From: Aquanectria penicillioides | Lineage: Eukaryota; Ascomycota; Sordariomycetes; Hypocreales; Nectriaceae | Direction: 5' to 3' | Length of the DNA: 64,000 nucleotides | Assembly (NCBI GenBank): GCA_003415625.1 | Contig: PYIU01000004.1 | Location: 2,418,001 to 2,482,000, forward strand | Shown here: positions 37,357 to 47,849 of the stretch, in pieces | Numbering within the stretch: position 1 is the first letter of the stretch | Layout of the letters: every line of letters starts with the position of its first letter | Notes under the pieces: generated by a model | Databases searched by the model: none | Seen by the model: only the letters and a program-made list of their open reading frames with translations | Told to the model about the DNA's origin: nothing | Position numbers and translations under genes: made by a program

Positions 37357-38305
37357 TGTGACTTGCAGGGGGGGAGGGGAGGAGCTGTATCGGAGTGGGC
37401 TGGGGTGTTCACAGATGCGAGCAAGGGACCCAAGACTATGATGGAGAATATGTCTGAGCAACGAGATGACCACGTCTCAAACGATAGATCTGATCTTGAA
37501 GTCTTCTGGATAAAGTGATGTCAATAAAGGATCAAGGCAATGACGTGGTTTGTCATGATGATGTTCTTAGACCTGGCAGCCGGCTCCGGGGAGGGAGTTT
37601 GGGAAGGTGAGAGCGATAGCGGCAAAAACATTTCGGAGCCGACTGGCATGAAGCTAGATGAAGCAAAAGCAATTATTACGTAGCATGGTGAGGGTCACCC
37701 GCCTCGAAAAAAAGGCGTTGAGGGAACATGACCCCGCAAACTCGCTGCCGATAACGCAAAACAAGGCTAGACGATGGCGGGGTTCGGAGGCTGGTGGGGG
37801 TTCGCATACAAGTGCCGGAACCGATATTCACCTGGGAACCGAGCGCTGTTGTCGATTCCCATCACGTGGCGGCATTCTAGAGCACTGGCTGACGCCTGGA
37901 GTTTCGGAAGCGGAAGGTCGAGGAGATCGCCGGCCATTAGTGTATCGATATCGCGTCCTCCTACGCTTGTCTCGACTCCACCGTCATGACACCGATAATG
38001 GAGAAACTGGCGAGACAAGGCTGCTCGGCTCCCAGCGTTGACGGAGCGATAAGTGACAGTGTTGAGGCGACCAGCAATTGCCTACAATCTAATACCGGGC
38101 TGGCTAGCTGCATGGAAGGGTCCCGCGGCAAGCGTGGGCGAGCCCATTGAGGATTTAATAAATGATAACGAGCCTCTTCATAACTGACGTCCAAGTTCGA
38201 CATCAAATCGTTTGCAGGTCATCTTCATAGCGTTTTGCTCTCATCCTGCACCTTGTCTTTACTCAATTAGCCCCTTGCACGACCCTGTTCAAGTCTCAAT
38301 TCGAA
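37357..38305. promoter_or_regulatory. bidirectional promoter with four GATAA motifs (SSADH / RidA-MAO)
   Basis: HGATAA sites occur at 37750 (CGATAAC), 37994 (CGATAAT), 38048 (CGATAAG) and 38164 (TGATAAC), all within 420 bp. This matches the consensus of AreA/NIT2-type GATA factors that activate nitrogen-catabolic genes. The sites cluster on the amine oxidase side. Binding is inferred, not shown. Confidence 0.55.
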
Positions 38306-40191
38306 ATGACCAAGTCCGTAGAGACAGTTGATCTATCCAACACCAGCTCGGCCTACTACGCGCCGGCCACCGTTGCTCCAGCTGGCAAGCTTATCCACGT
38401 TGCTGGCCAGCCCGGATCTACCAAGGATGGAGCTGTCCCCAGCGATTATGAGTCCCAGATTCACCTGGCTCTCCTGAACCTGCGAAAGGTCATCATCGCC
38501 GCTGGCGCCTCCGTCAAGGACATTGCCAAGCTCAACATCTACATCGTCGACTACGATGCCGCCAACCGCCTACACACCCGCCACATCCAGCGTTTCCTCG
38601 GCGGTCACCGCCCTGCCATGACTCTCCTGCCCGTGCCAAAGTTGGCTGTTCCCTCATGGCTCATTGAGATCGACGCCGTCCTCTCCGTTCCCGAGCAGCC
38701 CCCTGCCCCCCTGGTCTTGCCTGCTGCCCAGGAAGCCGCCGATGTTATCATCATCGGCGCTGGCCTTGCCGGTCTCACAGCCGCCCACGATGTGCTCCGA
38801 GCCGGCCTTTCCTGCATTGTGCTCGAGGCTCGTGACCGCGTCGGTGGTAAGACCTGGAGCCAGCCCCTTGCTGGCGGCACTGGAACCGTTGACCTTGGCG
38901 CTGCTTGGATCAACGACACCAACCAGAGCAAGGTCTACAGCCTAGCCAAGCGATATGGCGCCGAAGTCATTGTGCAGAACACCCAGGGAAATGCTGTCCT
39001 GCAAGACTTTGATGGAAAGTGCACTCCCTTCGCCTACGGAGATCTCCCCAACGTGAGTGAACCCCCACGCCCTTTGAGTGCATAACAACGGGTTCAACAA
39101 GCCACTAACACATCATGTCTACACAGTTTGATAGCGAGACTCGCAAACACCTCGCCGAAATCCGCGACATGTGCGAGGCCGATTGCCAGGCCCTCGACGC
39201 ATGGCGACCCAAGGATACCTCTCTCGACTCATTGACCTTTGAGGCCTACCTCCGCTCCCGAGGCGCCAGCGAGGTCGCCCTGGCCACCGCCATGGTCTGG
39301 ACGCGTGCCATGTTGGGCCAGGACCCCCGAGATATCTCAGCTCTGTTCTTCCTCAACTACTGCAAGTCCGGCGGCGGTCTGCTCCAGATGCGTTCCGACC
39401 GAAAGGACGGCGGCCAGTACCTGCGCATCCGCCAGGGGACCCAGGTCTTTGCTCTGGGCCTCGCCTCGTCGCTGCCCGAGAATGTCGTCCGCCTCAACAG
39501 CCCCGTCCAGGCCGTCGTGCAGGACGGCACCCACTCCATCAAGGTCCAGGCCGGCGCCGTGTACTCGGCCCGCAAGGTCATCACCACCGTCCCCGGCCCG
39601 GTCCTCAAGTCCATTTCCTTCTCGCCCAAGCTGCCCCCCGTCAAGCAGGCGTGGGCTGAGTCCACCACCTACGGCTACTACACCAAGGCCATGATGGAGT
39701 TCCGCACTCCCTTCTGGGTTGAGCGAGGCTTCTGCGGCCTGGCCCAGTCCTTCATCGGCCCCGCCAGCGTTGTCCGCGACACCTCCAGCCCCGCCGATAA
39801 CAAGCACGTCCTGACCTGCTTCATGTCTGGAGAGCCCGGCAAGGCCTGGGCGGCTCTGTCTACCCGCGAGCGCGAGCTGAAGCTCATTGAGCAGCTGGGC
39901 AAGCTCTTCGGCGCGAGCAACCTCGAGGAGCAGTTCGTCTCGCTCACCACCTACGAGTGGGTCCAAGATCCCTACTCCGGCTGGGGATGCCCCTGCGCGG
40001 CTCTCACCCCTGGTGTTCTCGACACCCTGGGCCCCGACGGCCTGCGCGAACCATGCGGAAACCTTCACTTTGCAGGAACCGAGACCGCAGGGGAGTGGAA
40101 GGGATACATGGAGGGTGCCATCCGCAGCGGTGAGCGCGCCGCTGCTGAGGTTGTCAAGGGTTTGAACGCTGGCGTTGTGTCACGACTGTAA
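38306..40191 (+). CDS. RidA-monoamine oxidase fusion protein
   Basis: Two exons (38306-39052, 39127-40191) give 603 aa. Residues about 1-130 are a complete RidA/YjgF/UK114 domain, including the substrate-binding Arg block HRPAMTLLPVPKLAVPSWLI; such proteins hydrolyse reactive enamines and imines. After a short Pro/Ala linker, residues about 147-600 are a flavin monoamine oxidase. It has the FAD fold DVIIIGAGLAGLTAAHDVL, then EARDRVGGKTW, and near the end DPYSGWGCPCAALTPGVL and FAGTETAGEWKGYMEGAI. The Cys in SGWGCP is near the position of covalent FAD attachment in animal MAO. The fusion would pass the imine made by amine oxidation straight to a deaminase. No peroxisomal tail is obvious (it ends SRL, only a weak PTS1-like tripeptide). 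The neighbouring SSADH suggests the aldehyde or GABA route downstream. Confidence 0.93.
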
Positions 40192-41466
40192 ATAAATAAA
40201 ATGTGTGGGAAATATGCGACGACGACGTCTACCCGTCCGTCCGCCATCTGTCTGCCTGTCTTTGTCTGTCCAGCTAGAGCTTAGAAAAAGCATGAATCAT
40301 ATCTTTTGAGCATTATAATCATAACATCCATGCCAATTCTGTGCACCGTGACAAGTGCGTTGGTTGGCTTGACACACAAAAAAAAAAAAAAATATGAACA
40401 GACGAGGCCCACACAAATGCCTACATCGCCTCCGTCAAGTTTGTCATAATGTATTCGAGTTCACGACATTACTGCGAAACTCCTCTGCCGAAATGACTTC
40501 CTTGGGCACAAGCTGTCATCTGACTCAACCCTTGGCAAAAATAGCCACCAATACGAGCTCAACGTTTATCTGCTGCAGAATCTCGTAGCGGTACTGACTC
40601 GGAGCCGAGACGGCATCTCTGCGCCAACAACTGCCGGTCAAGATAACATGTCATATTCGCTGCTCGGAACCGAGGACTCATGGATCTCCATCGAACAAGC
40701 AATTGGGCGACGGCTCCGAGGATTGGGGTTGTAAGGGGACACAGGTGCTCCCGAGCTGTTGGTGCGCAGGCTCAGCGTGGAGGGAACCAACTGGCATCTT
40801 GGGAATTCCCGATGCTGACCGAGATCAAGGAGGGCGGAGCGGACTGCGTGGGCCAGGGCCAAAGCTTCGCATCGCCACTGTCATGTTGAGGAATTGCTTC
40901 GGTCTGCTATCGGCTTTCAAGTGCCCAATTGCGAGTCCTTCGCTCTCGATTTCCCTTTTCAATTGCGCTTGATAAGCCCTGGAGCAGCCAAGACGCCGGT
41001 ATTTGGGCGCTAATTCCCCATTGGAACTAGGCGCTGGTCCCCAACCCAAGGTTCCCCGCACCCGAGATCTCGCTCTGGGCTTGATTGCCCCTCCTGTTGC
41101 ACGTTGCTATGCCTAGCAGCCCCGCCTGCAAGCGTGGCTCTCACCAAAACTTCCAAATCAGAGCAGTCGATTCGAATCCCTCAGCCACTGGGGCTCCAGG
41201 AACAGGTTAGAGTAAGCAAGACCGATAGCCTTATCCCGCCTAAACCCGCTGTCGCTTCTAAGCAGGTAACGGCTGGGTTCCTGAGTGCTTGTCTGCAATC
41301 TTCCGCCATATCTTGATATTCACTCTCTGTTTCAAGAATCTGATTCTTTTTTTTTTTTTTCAGAAATCACTGCTCTCGCGGCGTTCATTTCCACAGCTGT
41401 TCATACTACGACCTATACCCAAACCCTTACCCTACACACAATCCTGCACAGATCACAGCCTCCATC
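40192..41466. other. intergenic, ketopantoate reductase-like promoter
   Basis: An A15-17 run lies near 40377-40392 and a T14 run near 41347-41360. Short frames only. A B-box-like GATTCGAATCC at about 41169 was checked for a tRNA and no cloverleaf was found. Confidence 0.4.
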
Positions 41467-42576
41467 ATGACGCAGCAAAAGGACAGGGTCCTCATCGTCG
41501 GAACCGGCGGAGTCGGTACCATGGCTGCTTACGCTCTGGAGACAGGGGGTAAGGCTGAGGTCACAGCTGTCATGCGATCCAATTACGACGCCGTCAAGAA
41601 GAGCGGCATCGACATTGACTCCATTGAGCACGGCCACGATATCAAGGGTTGGAGACCAACCGAGAGTAAGTAAAACCTCAATGTTGTGTCCATATTTAGC
41701 CAACGCAACACATGCTTACAAGCCCTTTTTCCAGTTCGCAAAACCATCCCCAATGTTGAGCAGGAGGGCATTGCCCCTTTCGACTTTATCCTTGTCACCA
41801 CAAAAAACATCCCAGACGTTCCCCCTACTGTTGCTGATCTCATCGCCCCTGCGGTGACCCCTGGCAAGACTGCCATCGTCCTCTCTCAAAATGGTCTCAA
41901 CATTGAGAAGCCAATCATTCCTCGCTTCCCCACAAATCCGATCATTAGCAGCATTTCTTATATTGGTGCCACCGAGAAGTCGCACGGCAAAATCCTCCAC
42001 GATGACGCCGACGCGCAAAAGATCAGTCCATTCAACAGCCCCCAGGTTCCAGCCGACGTGGCTGAGGAGGCTGCTAAGCGCTACATCTCCGTCTATAACG
42101 CCGCCGGTAAGCTCGATATTGAGTACGAGCCTGACGTGCGCCGTATTCGATGGCGTAAGCTCGTCTATAACTCCTCGTTCAACTCCATCGCCGCCGTTCT
42201 GCGCATGGACACCGCCCGCATGCGCATGAGCGAGCATGTCATTGATGATCTTATCCGACCTATTATGCTCGAGATCCTGGCTGCTGCACGCGCCTCTGGT
42301 GTTACCGACCTGCCTGACGAGCTGGCTGAGACGGTCATCAGAATCGACCCTACCGATACCGCCTTCAAGCCCAGCATGTGCCAGGACTTCGAGAAGGGCA
42401 ACCTGATGGAGATTGAGAATATTGTTGGCGAGCCTCTGCGTGAGGGTGAGGCCCATGGTGTTCCCATGCCGACCTTGCGTACTATTTATGGCCTTCTGAA
42501 GGGCCTGCAGCTGAAGAACAAGGAGGGCAGGGGGATGTGGGAGGCCAAGTTCCAGACCGATAACCCATACCACTAG
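41467..42576 (+). CDS. 2-dehydropantoate 2-reductase (ApbA/PanE family)
   Basis: Two exons (41467-41665, 41735-42576) give 346 aa. It has an N-terminal Rossmann fold (VLIVGTGGVGTMAAYALE) and the block LVTTKNIPDVPPTVADLI. The family signature LSQNGLNIEKPI follows, and the C-terminal helical domain contains WRKLVYNSSFNSIAAVL, with the Lys and Asn expected for catalysis and substrate binding. PanE reduces ketopantoate to pantoate with NADPH in CoA synthesis. Fungi often carry several paralogues acting on other 2-keto acids, and this one sits in a catabolic neighbourhood, so the exact substrate is uncertain. The single intron has a canonical GTAAGT donor and restores the frame cleanly. Confidence 0.9.
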
Positions 42577-43060
42577 ACGTTATAGATTGTAGAATAGAGT
42601 AAAGATTAAGTAAAAGAATGCGCTCTGCCGGCGCTTATTTGGCCATTATTTCTAGGTGCACTCCCGTATCCTTGAAATGGCAATTCTATTGCGAGTCTGA
42701 AGAAGCCCTGCATCCGAACTTGGACATATTCTTCAACGCAATGACTTCATATCATATCTGATTCTCAAATTTAGTCCATTCACCTATCAATATGTTGATG
42801 TGAGCCGGACTCCAGATGAAACGCCAGCCAAGGACAGAAGTTAGGCTACTTTGACGGCCATCAAGTCTATGCAGGAGAAGAAACAAAGGCCCACAAAGAA
42901 AGGAAAATTATTGTTCTCTTTTCTAGTTTCATTCCAATATCCATATGTGTCCCACGACCAAACTGGTGCTTACAAATGCTTGTTCGCTTCTTGCCCCCTC
43001 CAATGCTAGTTACCTCCAAGTTATGCTATCCAAGACCATATTTTCACAGTAGATACACGC
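42577..43060. other. convergent 3' intergenic region
   Basis: This spacer lies between the reductase and the FMN-dehydrogenase relic. AT-rich with no supported feature. Confidence 0.4.
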
Positions 43061-44677
43061 CTAGAATAAGCAATTCCACAGCGTCGACAAAACTCCGTTT
43101 GGCTGCAAAAGCGAAAGGTAGTCGCTGTTGATTTCCTTGACATTTCGGCACCTGAGCGAGTAATTAGCGGGAATTGCTCGATTCGTATTTCAACATTCCA
43201 CGTACCCAGCCAAGGCCATGCAGGTCTTGAACTCGTCATGGAGTAGCTTGAGTGCTAGTAGTGCTCCTTTATCGCCGTTGTACTTGAACAAGGAGTGCAT
43301 GTCAGCTTTTGGTTGAACTCCCTCGTGAAGTCTGGGCCACTTACAGCTAAGGCCCCAAATGGCTGCACGACCGGCCAAGCAGAAGTCCGCGCCCAAGGCG
43401 AGGGCCTTGAAAATATCGGTACCGTGACGGATTCCACCGACCATTGCGACAGAAACGCGTCCCTTCACAGCGGGGGCAATTTCACGAAGAATGTCCAGAG
43501 TGGCCGGGACTGTATCCAGTTGTCGGCCGCCGTGGTTGGAGATGATGATTCCGTCAAGGCCGTGTTTAATCGTGAGCTCGGCTTCCTGGATGGTGTAAAC
43601 TGGTGCAAAATTTCATTAGCAGCTATTCGCTACCATCACTTATATTGAATCAGAGATATATACTTACTTCACTTGACCCAAATCTGCAACTTGGTGCGTG
43701 GGCGCAAGAAAGCCATTAGCTCTGGCCATTCAATTGTGTCGTCTGTGTCGTCAGCACAGTATATTCAACTGGCCAACAGCCCAAATAAACAGCTGGAATA
43801 ATTACCATAAGTCATTAATTCATCACCATCCTCAAGATTGGTGACGTCGACACCGGGGAAGAGATTGGGATACTCCATGCCCTCGGGGAGGCTAAATCCG
43901 TTCCGGTACTCGTTCAATCTCCGCCCTAGATAGGGTCAATCAAGCGTAAGAAGAATTGCTTTGAAGCCAGACTCTATATAGCGCCCTACGTGTTAACAAT
44001 ATGTGCAAGGGGGTGTGATTACTTGAAATCAAAGGGAGATATAGAATTGCTCGCAAGGGGGTTCTCACTTTCGGCTCTGTTGATGAGCTGGGCCATGGCA
44101 TCCTTGTTCTTCAGCATACTCATCTGAATCGCATATGGGTTTCCCGTGGCATGGGCTACAACCTTCTCAAGGGCGATGGTGGAGTAATTGGAGAGGCACA
44201 TGGGGACGCCCATGGCAGCAGCAGCCTTGGAGGTGCCGATTTCTCCATCCGGGTGTGCCAATTGTTGCATTGCCGTCGGGGAGAAGCCAAAGGGAAATGT
44301 GACCTTTGTTCCAAAAACAGTGGTGCTAGTATCAAGGCCGGAAAGGTCTCGAAGAACTCGTGGCCGGATCTTGTAGCGATCATATGACGATTCGTTCTTA
44401 CGCAGTCTAAAATTCAGCGTGAGGCAAGGTTCTTGACATGAAGCCGAGGTAAGCGTACGTGATGAGGTCCATGGCGCCTTCATTGTAATACTCTACAAAG
44501 CCGTTAGTGCCATGATATCCCGGTGTTTGCCCCCGCTCGCTGTTATCCTGAGGGATCGGGCTTTGATGGGAGGGCAAGGCTACCTCTGGTTGACTTGCCT
44601 AATCTACCAGATCCAAGGCGTTCGAGGTCCTTGATGCTGTAGACGTCTGCGTCATGACTTTTCCCGCGGTTTGCCAT
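43061..44677 (-). pseudogene. FMN-dependent alpha-hydroxyacid dehydrogenase with two in-frame TGA codons
   Basis: The piece order follows an L-lactate dehydrogenase (cytochrome b2-like)/glycolate oxidase barrel: a 34-nt second exon encoding EYYNEGAMDLIT, then LRKNESSYDRYKIRPRVL, FGFSPTAMQQLAHPDGE, GFKAILLTLD, PYLGRRLNEYRNGF, IIISNHGGRQLD with the active-site His, GGIRHGTDIFKALALGADF, and a tail ending NGVLSTLW. Two codons that should be sense are TGA: 43938-43936 between LTLD and PYLGRR (Cys expected) and 43671-43669 after IWVK (Gly expected). Neither is a simple C-to-T change. The Asp before GGIR, normally contacting FMN phosphate, is Val. An alternative acceptor at 43921-43926 would splice out the first stop but also deletes a barrel strand, and the second stop has no such escape. 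Probably a recent pseudogene. Confidence 0.8.
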
Positions 44678-45863
44678 GGTGGATGGGTGGTGTGGACCGC
44701 CTTCGATGGGCCTTATTCAAACGGTGAAGGTGAGATACTGAATGGTGCGGTGGTATCCAAGGAGAGGAGAATGCAACTTGGGTACGTAGACAGAAACGAT
44801 ATATGAAGTAGAGTTTTGTACTTTCGGGGACCCGAGTACGTCAATACGGTGTGAGAGGCCGCAATTGAGTAGTCTATGAGCATGGGTTTGACCATTGCCT
44901 ATTCAGGCTCGTAGCTCGCCCGGCCTTCGCTTTAGCGCGGAGGCCCAGCAAGGCTCGGCCCTGGTTCATCTCTCCACTATCGAAATCAACAAACCATGAG
45001 TCTGGGGAACTGCAACGCTCCTATCTGCTATCAGCGGGGCGTTCATTCCCTCGCTGTGGCATGTCACATTTCTATCAAGTGCCATCTCTTCCATTGCAGC
45101 CACTTACCAGCTTGGGTTTTGCGGCATGTCTGGAGACGAAAGCCGGCCTGAGATGCGCATGGTACGAAACGAGAGTCTCTTCCGTAGCGCCTTCTGATGA
45201 TCTATCAGATTTAGGTCAACCAAGAGGAACTTCTTAGGGCCTCAGATACCAAATATACTCATTGGGTAGGTAAGCGTTATCTCCCAGGGGCGGCGTTCTC
45301 CGCACCACCCCAAATTCCTTGCCGGACTGCGGCACCGTGCGCTCCAGGCATCTTGGCTTCGTTTTCAGGGTCTAGCGCGAGATAATATGAGCCGAGCTGT
45401 CGTTGCTGAAGCGTCCTATGTCTGCAGAATGCAGTTCATGACCTTGTGTTTCATAGTTCAAGACACTAATCGGCACGCTTAAGATCTCATGCAGATGAGA
45501 CTACACTAGCTTTCTGCCAACTACATTTGGACTATTTCGAATATTCTCTTCGACTACATATACTATTTGGAAATCACAGAGGGTCATCTAATACGTGGTC
45601 ACTGGCTGAGAATGCATACTATTTAGGGCGCTATGCAGATGATTCTGGGTAAACTACAGCCGAACACTGGGGAAATTATCATTGCTCAAGGAGTGTGTAT
45701 TAGAGCATGCAATCATCATAAAAAAAATTCCATTTCAGAGACGTCTTCATGAGCTCTCTCCTTTTCTAAATGCGGGTTCGTGGATATGCTAATCAAGTGA
45801 CCAAAAAGAGAGAATATGAAAGGGGAACACGATTCTTTTTTTTTTTTTTTTTTTTTTGGGAAC
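44678..45863. other. intergenic with poly-T tract
   Basis: No gene supported. A T22 run at 45836-45857 lies next to the aldolase-like stop codon; on the gene strand it is A22. Confidence 0.45.
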
Positions 45864-46898
45864 TTATTCTCCCTTGCACAGCTCACCCTGGGACTTCCAG
45901 ATCTCGTACTCGAAGTCGGGCTGGAACTCGGTGTATAGGGTTTCCTAGGGATAGAGATTAGAAAATAGTTTCTAAGGCAGTTTAAAAAATGTCGTTGACT
46001 CACGGGATCGGCATTGACCTTGGCGGTGAACTCAGCCTCCTTCTCGCCAATGTACCTCTTGTCCAGGCCAGTGCTCTCGACAAGGAGCTGGACCTCACAG
46101 GAACGCTCCATAAGGGTGTAAAGGTAGGCGGCCTCGTCGACGGTTCCGCCGGCAGTCAGGATACCGTGGTTCTGCAGGACAATGACACGTCCCTTGTCAC
46201 CAAGAGCCTCGGCAATACGCTCGCCCTCTTCCTCGAGGAGGACAACTCCGCCAAAGGACTCGTAGACAGCTTGGGTTCCCCAGAAGTTGCAAGTGTCCTG
46301 GCTGATGATATCGAGGGGTCGGCCAAAGGTGGACCAAGCCTTGCCGTACTTGGAGTGGGTGTGGCAGGCAGCGTTGAGGTCGGGACGAGCCTTGTGGATG
46401 GCGGAATGAATCATGAAACCGGCAGCGTTGACGGCAGCCTTGTTTCCGCCGATGACCTGGCCGTTCTCGTCAATCTGGACCATGTCGCTGGCCTTGAGCA
46501 TGCCAAAGTGCTTTCCAAGGCTACATTGAGTTGGGTTAGGAACTATAAATACCAAAACGCGAAGATTTCATAGAAGGTTGCCGTAAGACTTACGGGTTGA
46601 TCCAGAAAGTGGTGGGGTCAACGGGGTCGCGCACACTAATGTGGCCGCTGGTACCCTCGGTGTATCCCTTGCGGGCAAATACTCTGAAGGCACCGGCCAT
46701 GTGCTCGAGCTGCCACTGGCGCTTCTTGTAGGGGTCGTTAATGTTGGGGATTCCGGCAAACTCATATCCACCGGTGGCCAGGGCGGCAACATTGGGGTTG
46801 GAGGCAGGGGCTTCGGACTCCTGGGGCTGCTCAGCCACGGGGGTGGCCTCGACCTTGAGCTCAGGCTGAGCGGTTGTGATGGTAGCGGTGGTAGACAT
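45864..46898 (-). CDS. class II aldolase/adducin-domain protein
   Basis: Three exons (46898-46594, 46520-46004, 45944-45864) give 300 aa. The first 45 residues are Thr/Ala/Glu/Pro-rich and probably disordered. The aldolase/adducin fold follows: FRVFARKGYTEGTSGHISVR, then the zinc ligands in CHTHSKYGKAW and LQNHGILTAGG. Typical members are fuculose- or rhamnulose-phosphate aldolases. Fungal proteins of this length are often of unknown substrate, and the adducin-like branch may be non-catalytic, although both metal motifs are present here. The promoter side carries a (CA)n microsatellite about 50 bp before the start codon, and an A22 tract begins 6 nt after the stop. The gene is divergent from a Zn2Cys6 regulator. 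Confidence 0.9.
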
Positions 46899-46949
46899 GG
46901 TGAATGCGTGAAGTAAATGGATGATAAGAAATCAAAGTATGTAATGTAT

Positions 46950-46951
<2 letters not shown>

Positions 46952-47022
<71 letters not shown>
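46952..47022. repeat. (GT)35 microsatellite
   Basis: About 71 bp of uninterrupted GT, followed by imperfect GT-rich DNA to about 47070. On the strand of the aldolase-like gene it is (CA)n in the leader or core promoter, 54 bp from the start codon. Alternating purine-pyrimidine DNA of this length can adopt Z-form and is usually length-polymorphic. Confidence 0.98.
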
Positions 47023-47025
<3 letters not shown>

Positions 47026-47718
47026 ATGTGTACGTGCGTGGGAGAGAGTGTTGTGTGCGTGTGTGTGTCACAACTGTGAAATCAAAGTCGATCGGTCTTA
47101 TTGTTGCAATGATAAAGATTCTGAACCTCTAAAGGGCGTCAAGTCAAGATAAAATGTATTAAGCACGGATCAAGACCCAGCGGATGGGTCACTTTCCTCT
47201 TTCACCTACCCAAAGCGTCATCAACTCATCGGCATATGCGCGATTACGATAGAATAGATGGGTTGCTGAGCCGCCAGGTGCCGCAGAGCCCCTCCTGGCA
47301 GCGAGGCCAACCAGCTCGGAACTGTTACCATGGGCGGTTTGCAGTGGCCAATTCCGGAATTGCAAGCCCTATCTGGTTGCCTGTTTTGCGCGGGCGAGCA
47401 GGTGGCCTCTCGCAGAGGGCGCTTCGTCTATCGCTTGCTTCGCGGTTGCCTTCCATTTATAAAGATGGCGCCCTTCTAGCGCATCTTCACCCGAAGCAGC
47501 GGGCACGCTACAGTGGCGTTCTGCAACCCTTTTAGTGGAACCCTCCCACTGGGAGGAGATGCTCCCGCTGCCACCCCAGTAAAAGCGGAGTCGCGCGCTG
47601 TCGCTCCCCTTCCACTTCCACTCCCCCTCTCCCATCTTCCGCTCTGGATTTCCTGTTTCCTTTTGGTTCCCAAACTCCCATTTGCATTTGCACGCACACC
47701 AGCAGCGTTTGTCATCTG

Positions 47719-47735
47719 CCCCCCCCCCCCCCCCC
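47719..47735. repeat. C17 homopolymer
   Basis: An uninterrupted run of 17 C about 115 bp upstream of the regulator ATG. Such runs are error-prone both in replication and in sequencing. Confidence 0.95.
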
Positions 47736-47849
47736 GACATTGCTTCTGCTGCCACCGGTAAATCCTGTGGCCCGGCCCTGCCCAGCGGCCCTGCTCATCT
47801 CGCCTGAGCTCGCTCCGGCCTCGAGAGGAGGCGGCATGGATGGCCCCAT

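Larger units (their letters stand above)
46899..47849. promoter_or_regulatory. divergent promoter, aldolase-like gene / Zn2Cys6 regulator
   Basis: It contains the (GT)n tract at 46952-47022 and the C17 run at 47719-47735, with pyrimidine-rich DNA (47600-47740) ahead of the regulator start. No further gene is supported; Cys-Val frames across the GT tract are artefacts of the repeat. Confidence 0.5.

Noticed and set aside
41150..41230. tRNA-like B box (GATTCGAATCC)
   Set aside because: No complementary T stem, acceptor stem or A box could be found around it.
43669..43938. Selenocysteine reading of the two TGA codons
   Set aside because: Ascomycetes lack selenocysteine machinery as far as known, one TGA replaces Gly, and the FMN-binding Asp is also lost; decay is simpler.
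46917..47152. Cys-Val repeat (plus strand) and Thr-His repeat (minus strand) proteins
   Set aside because: Direct translation of the GT microsatellite, not a real protein.
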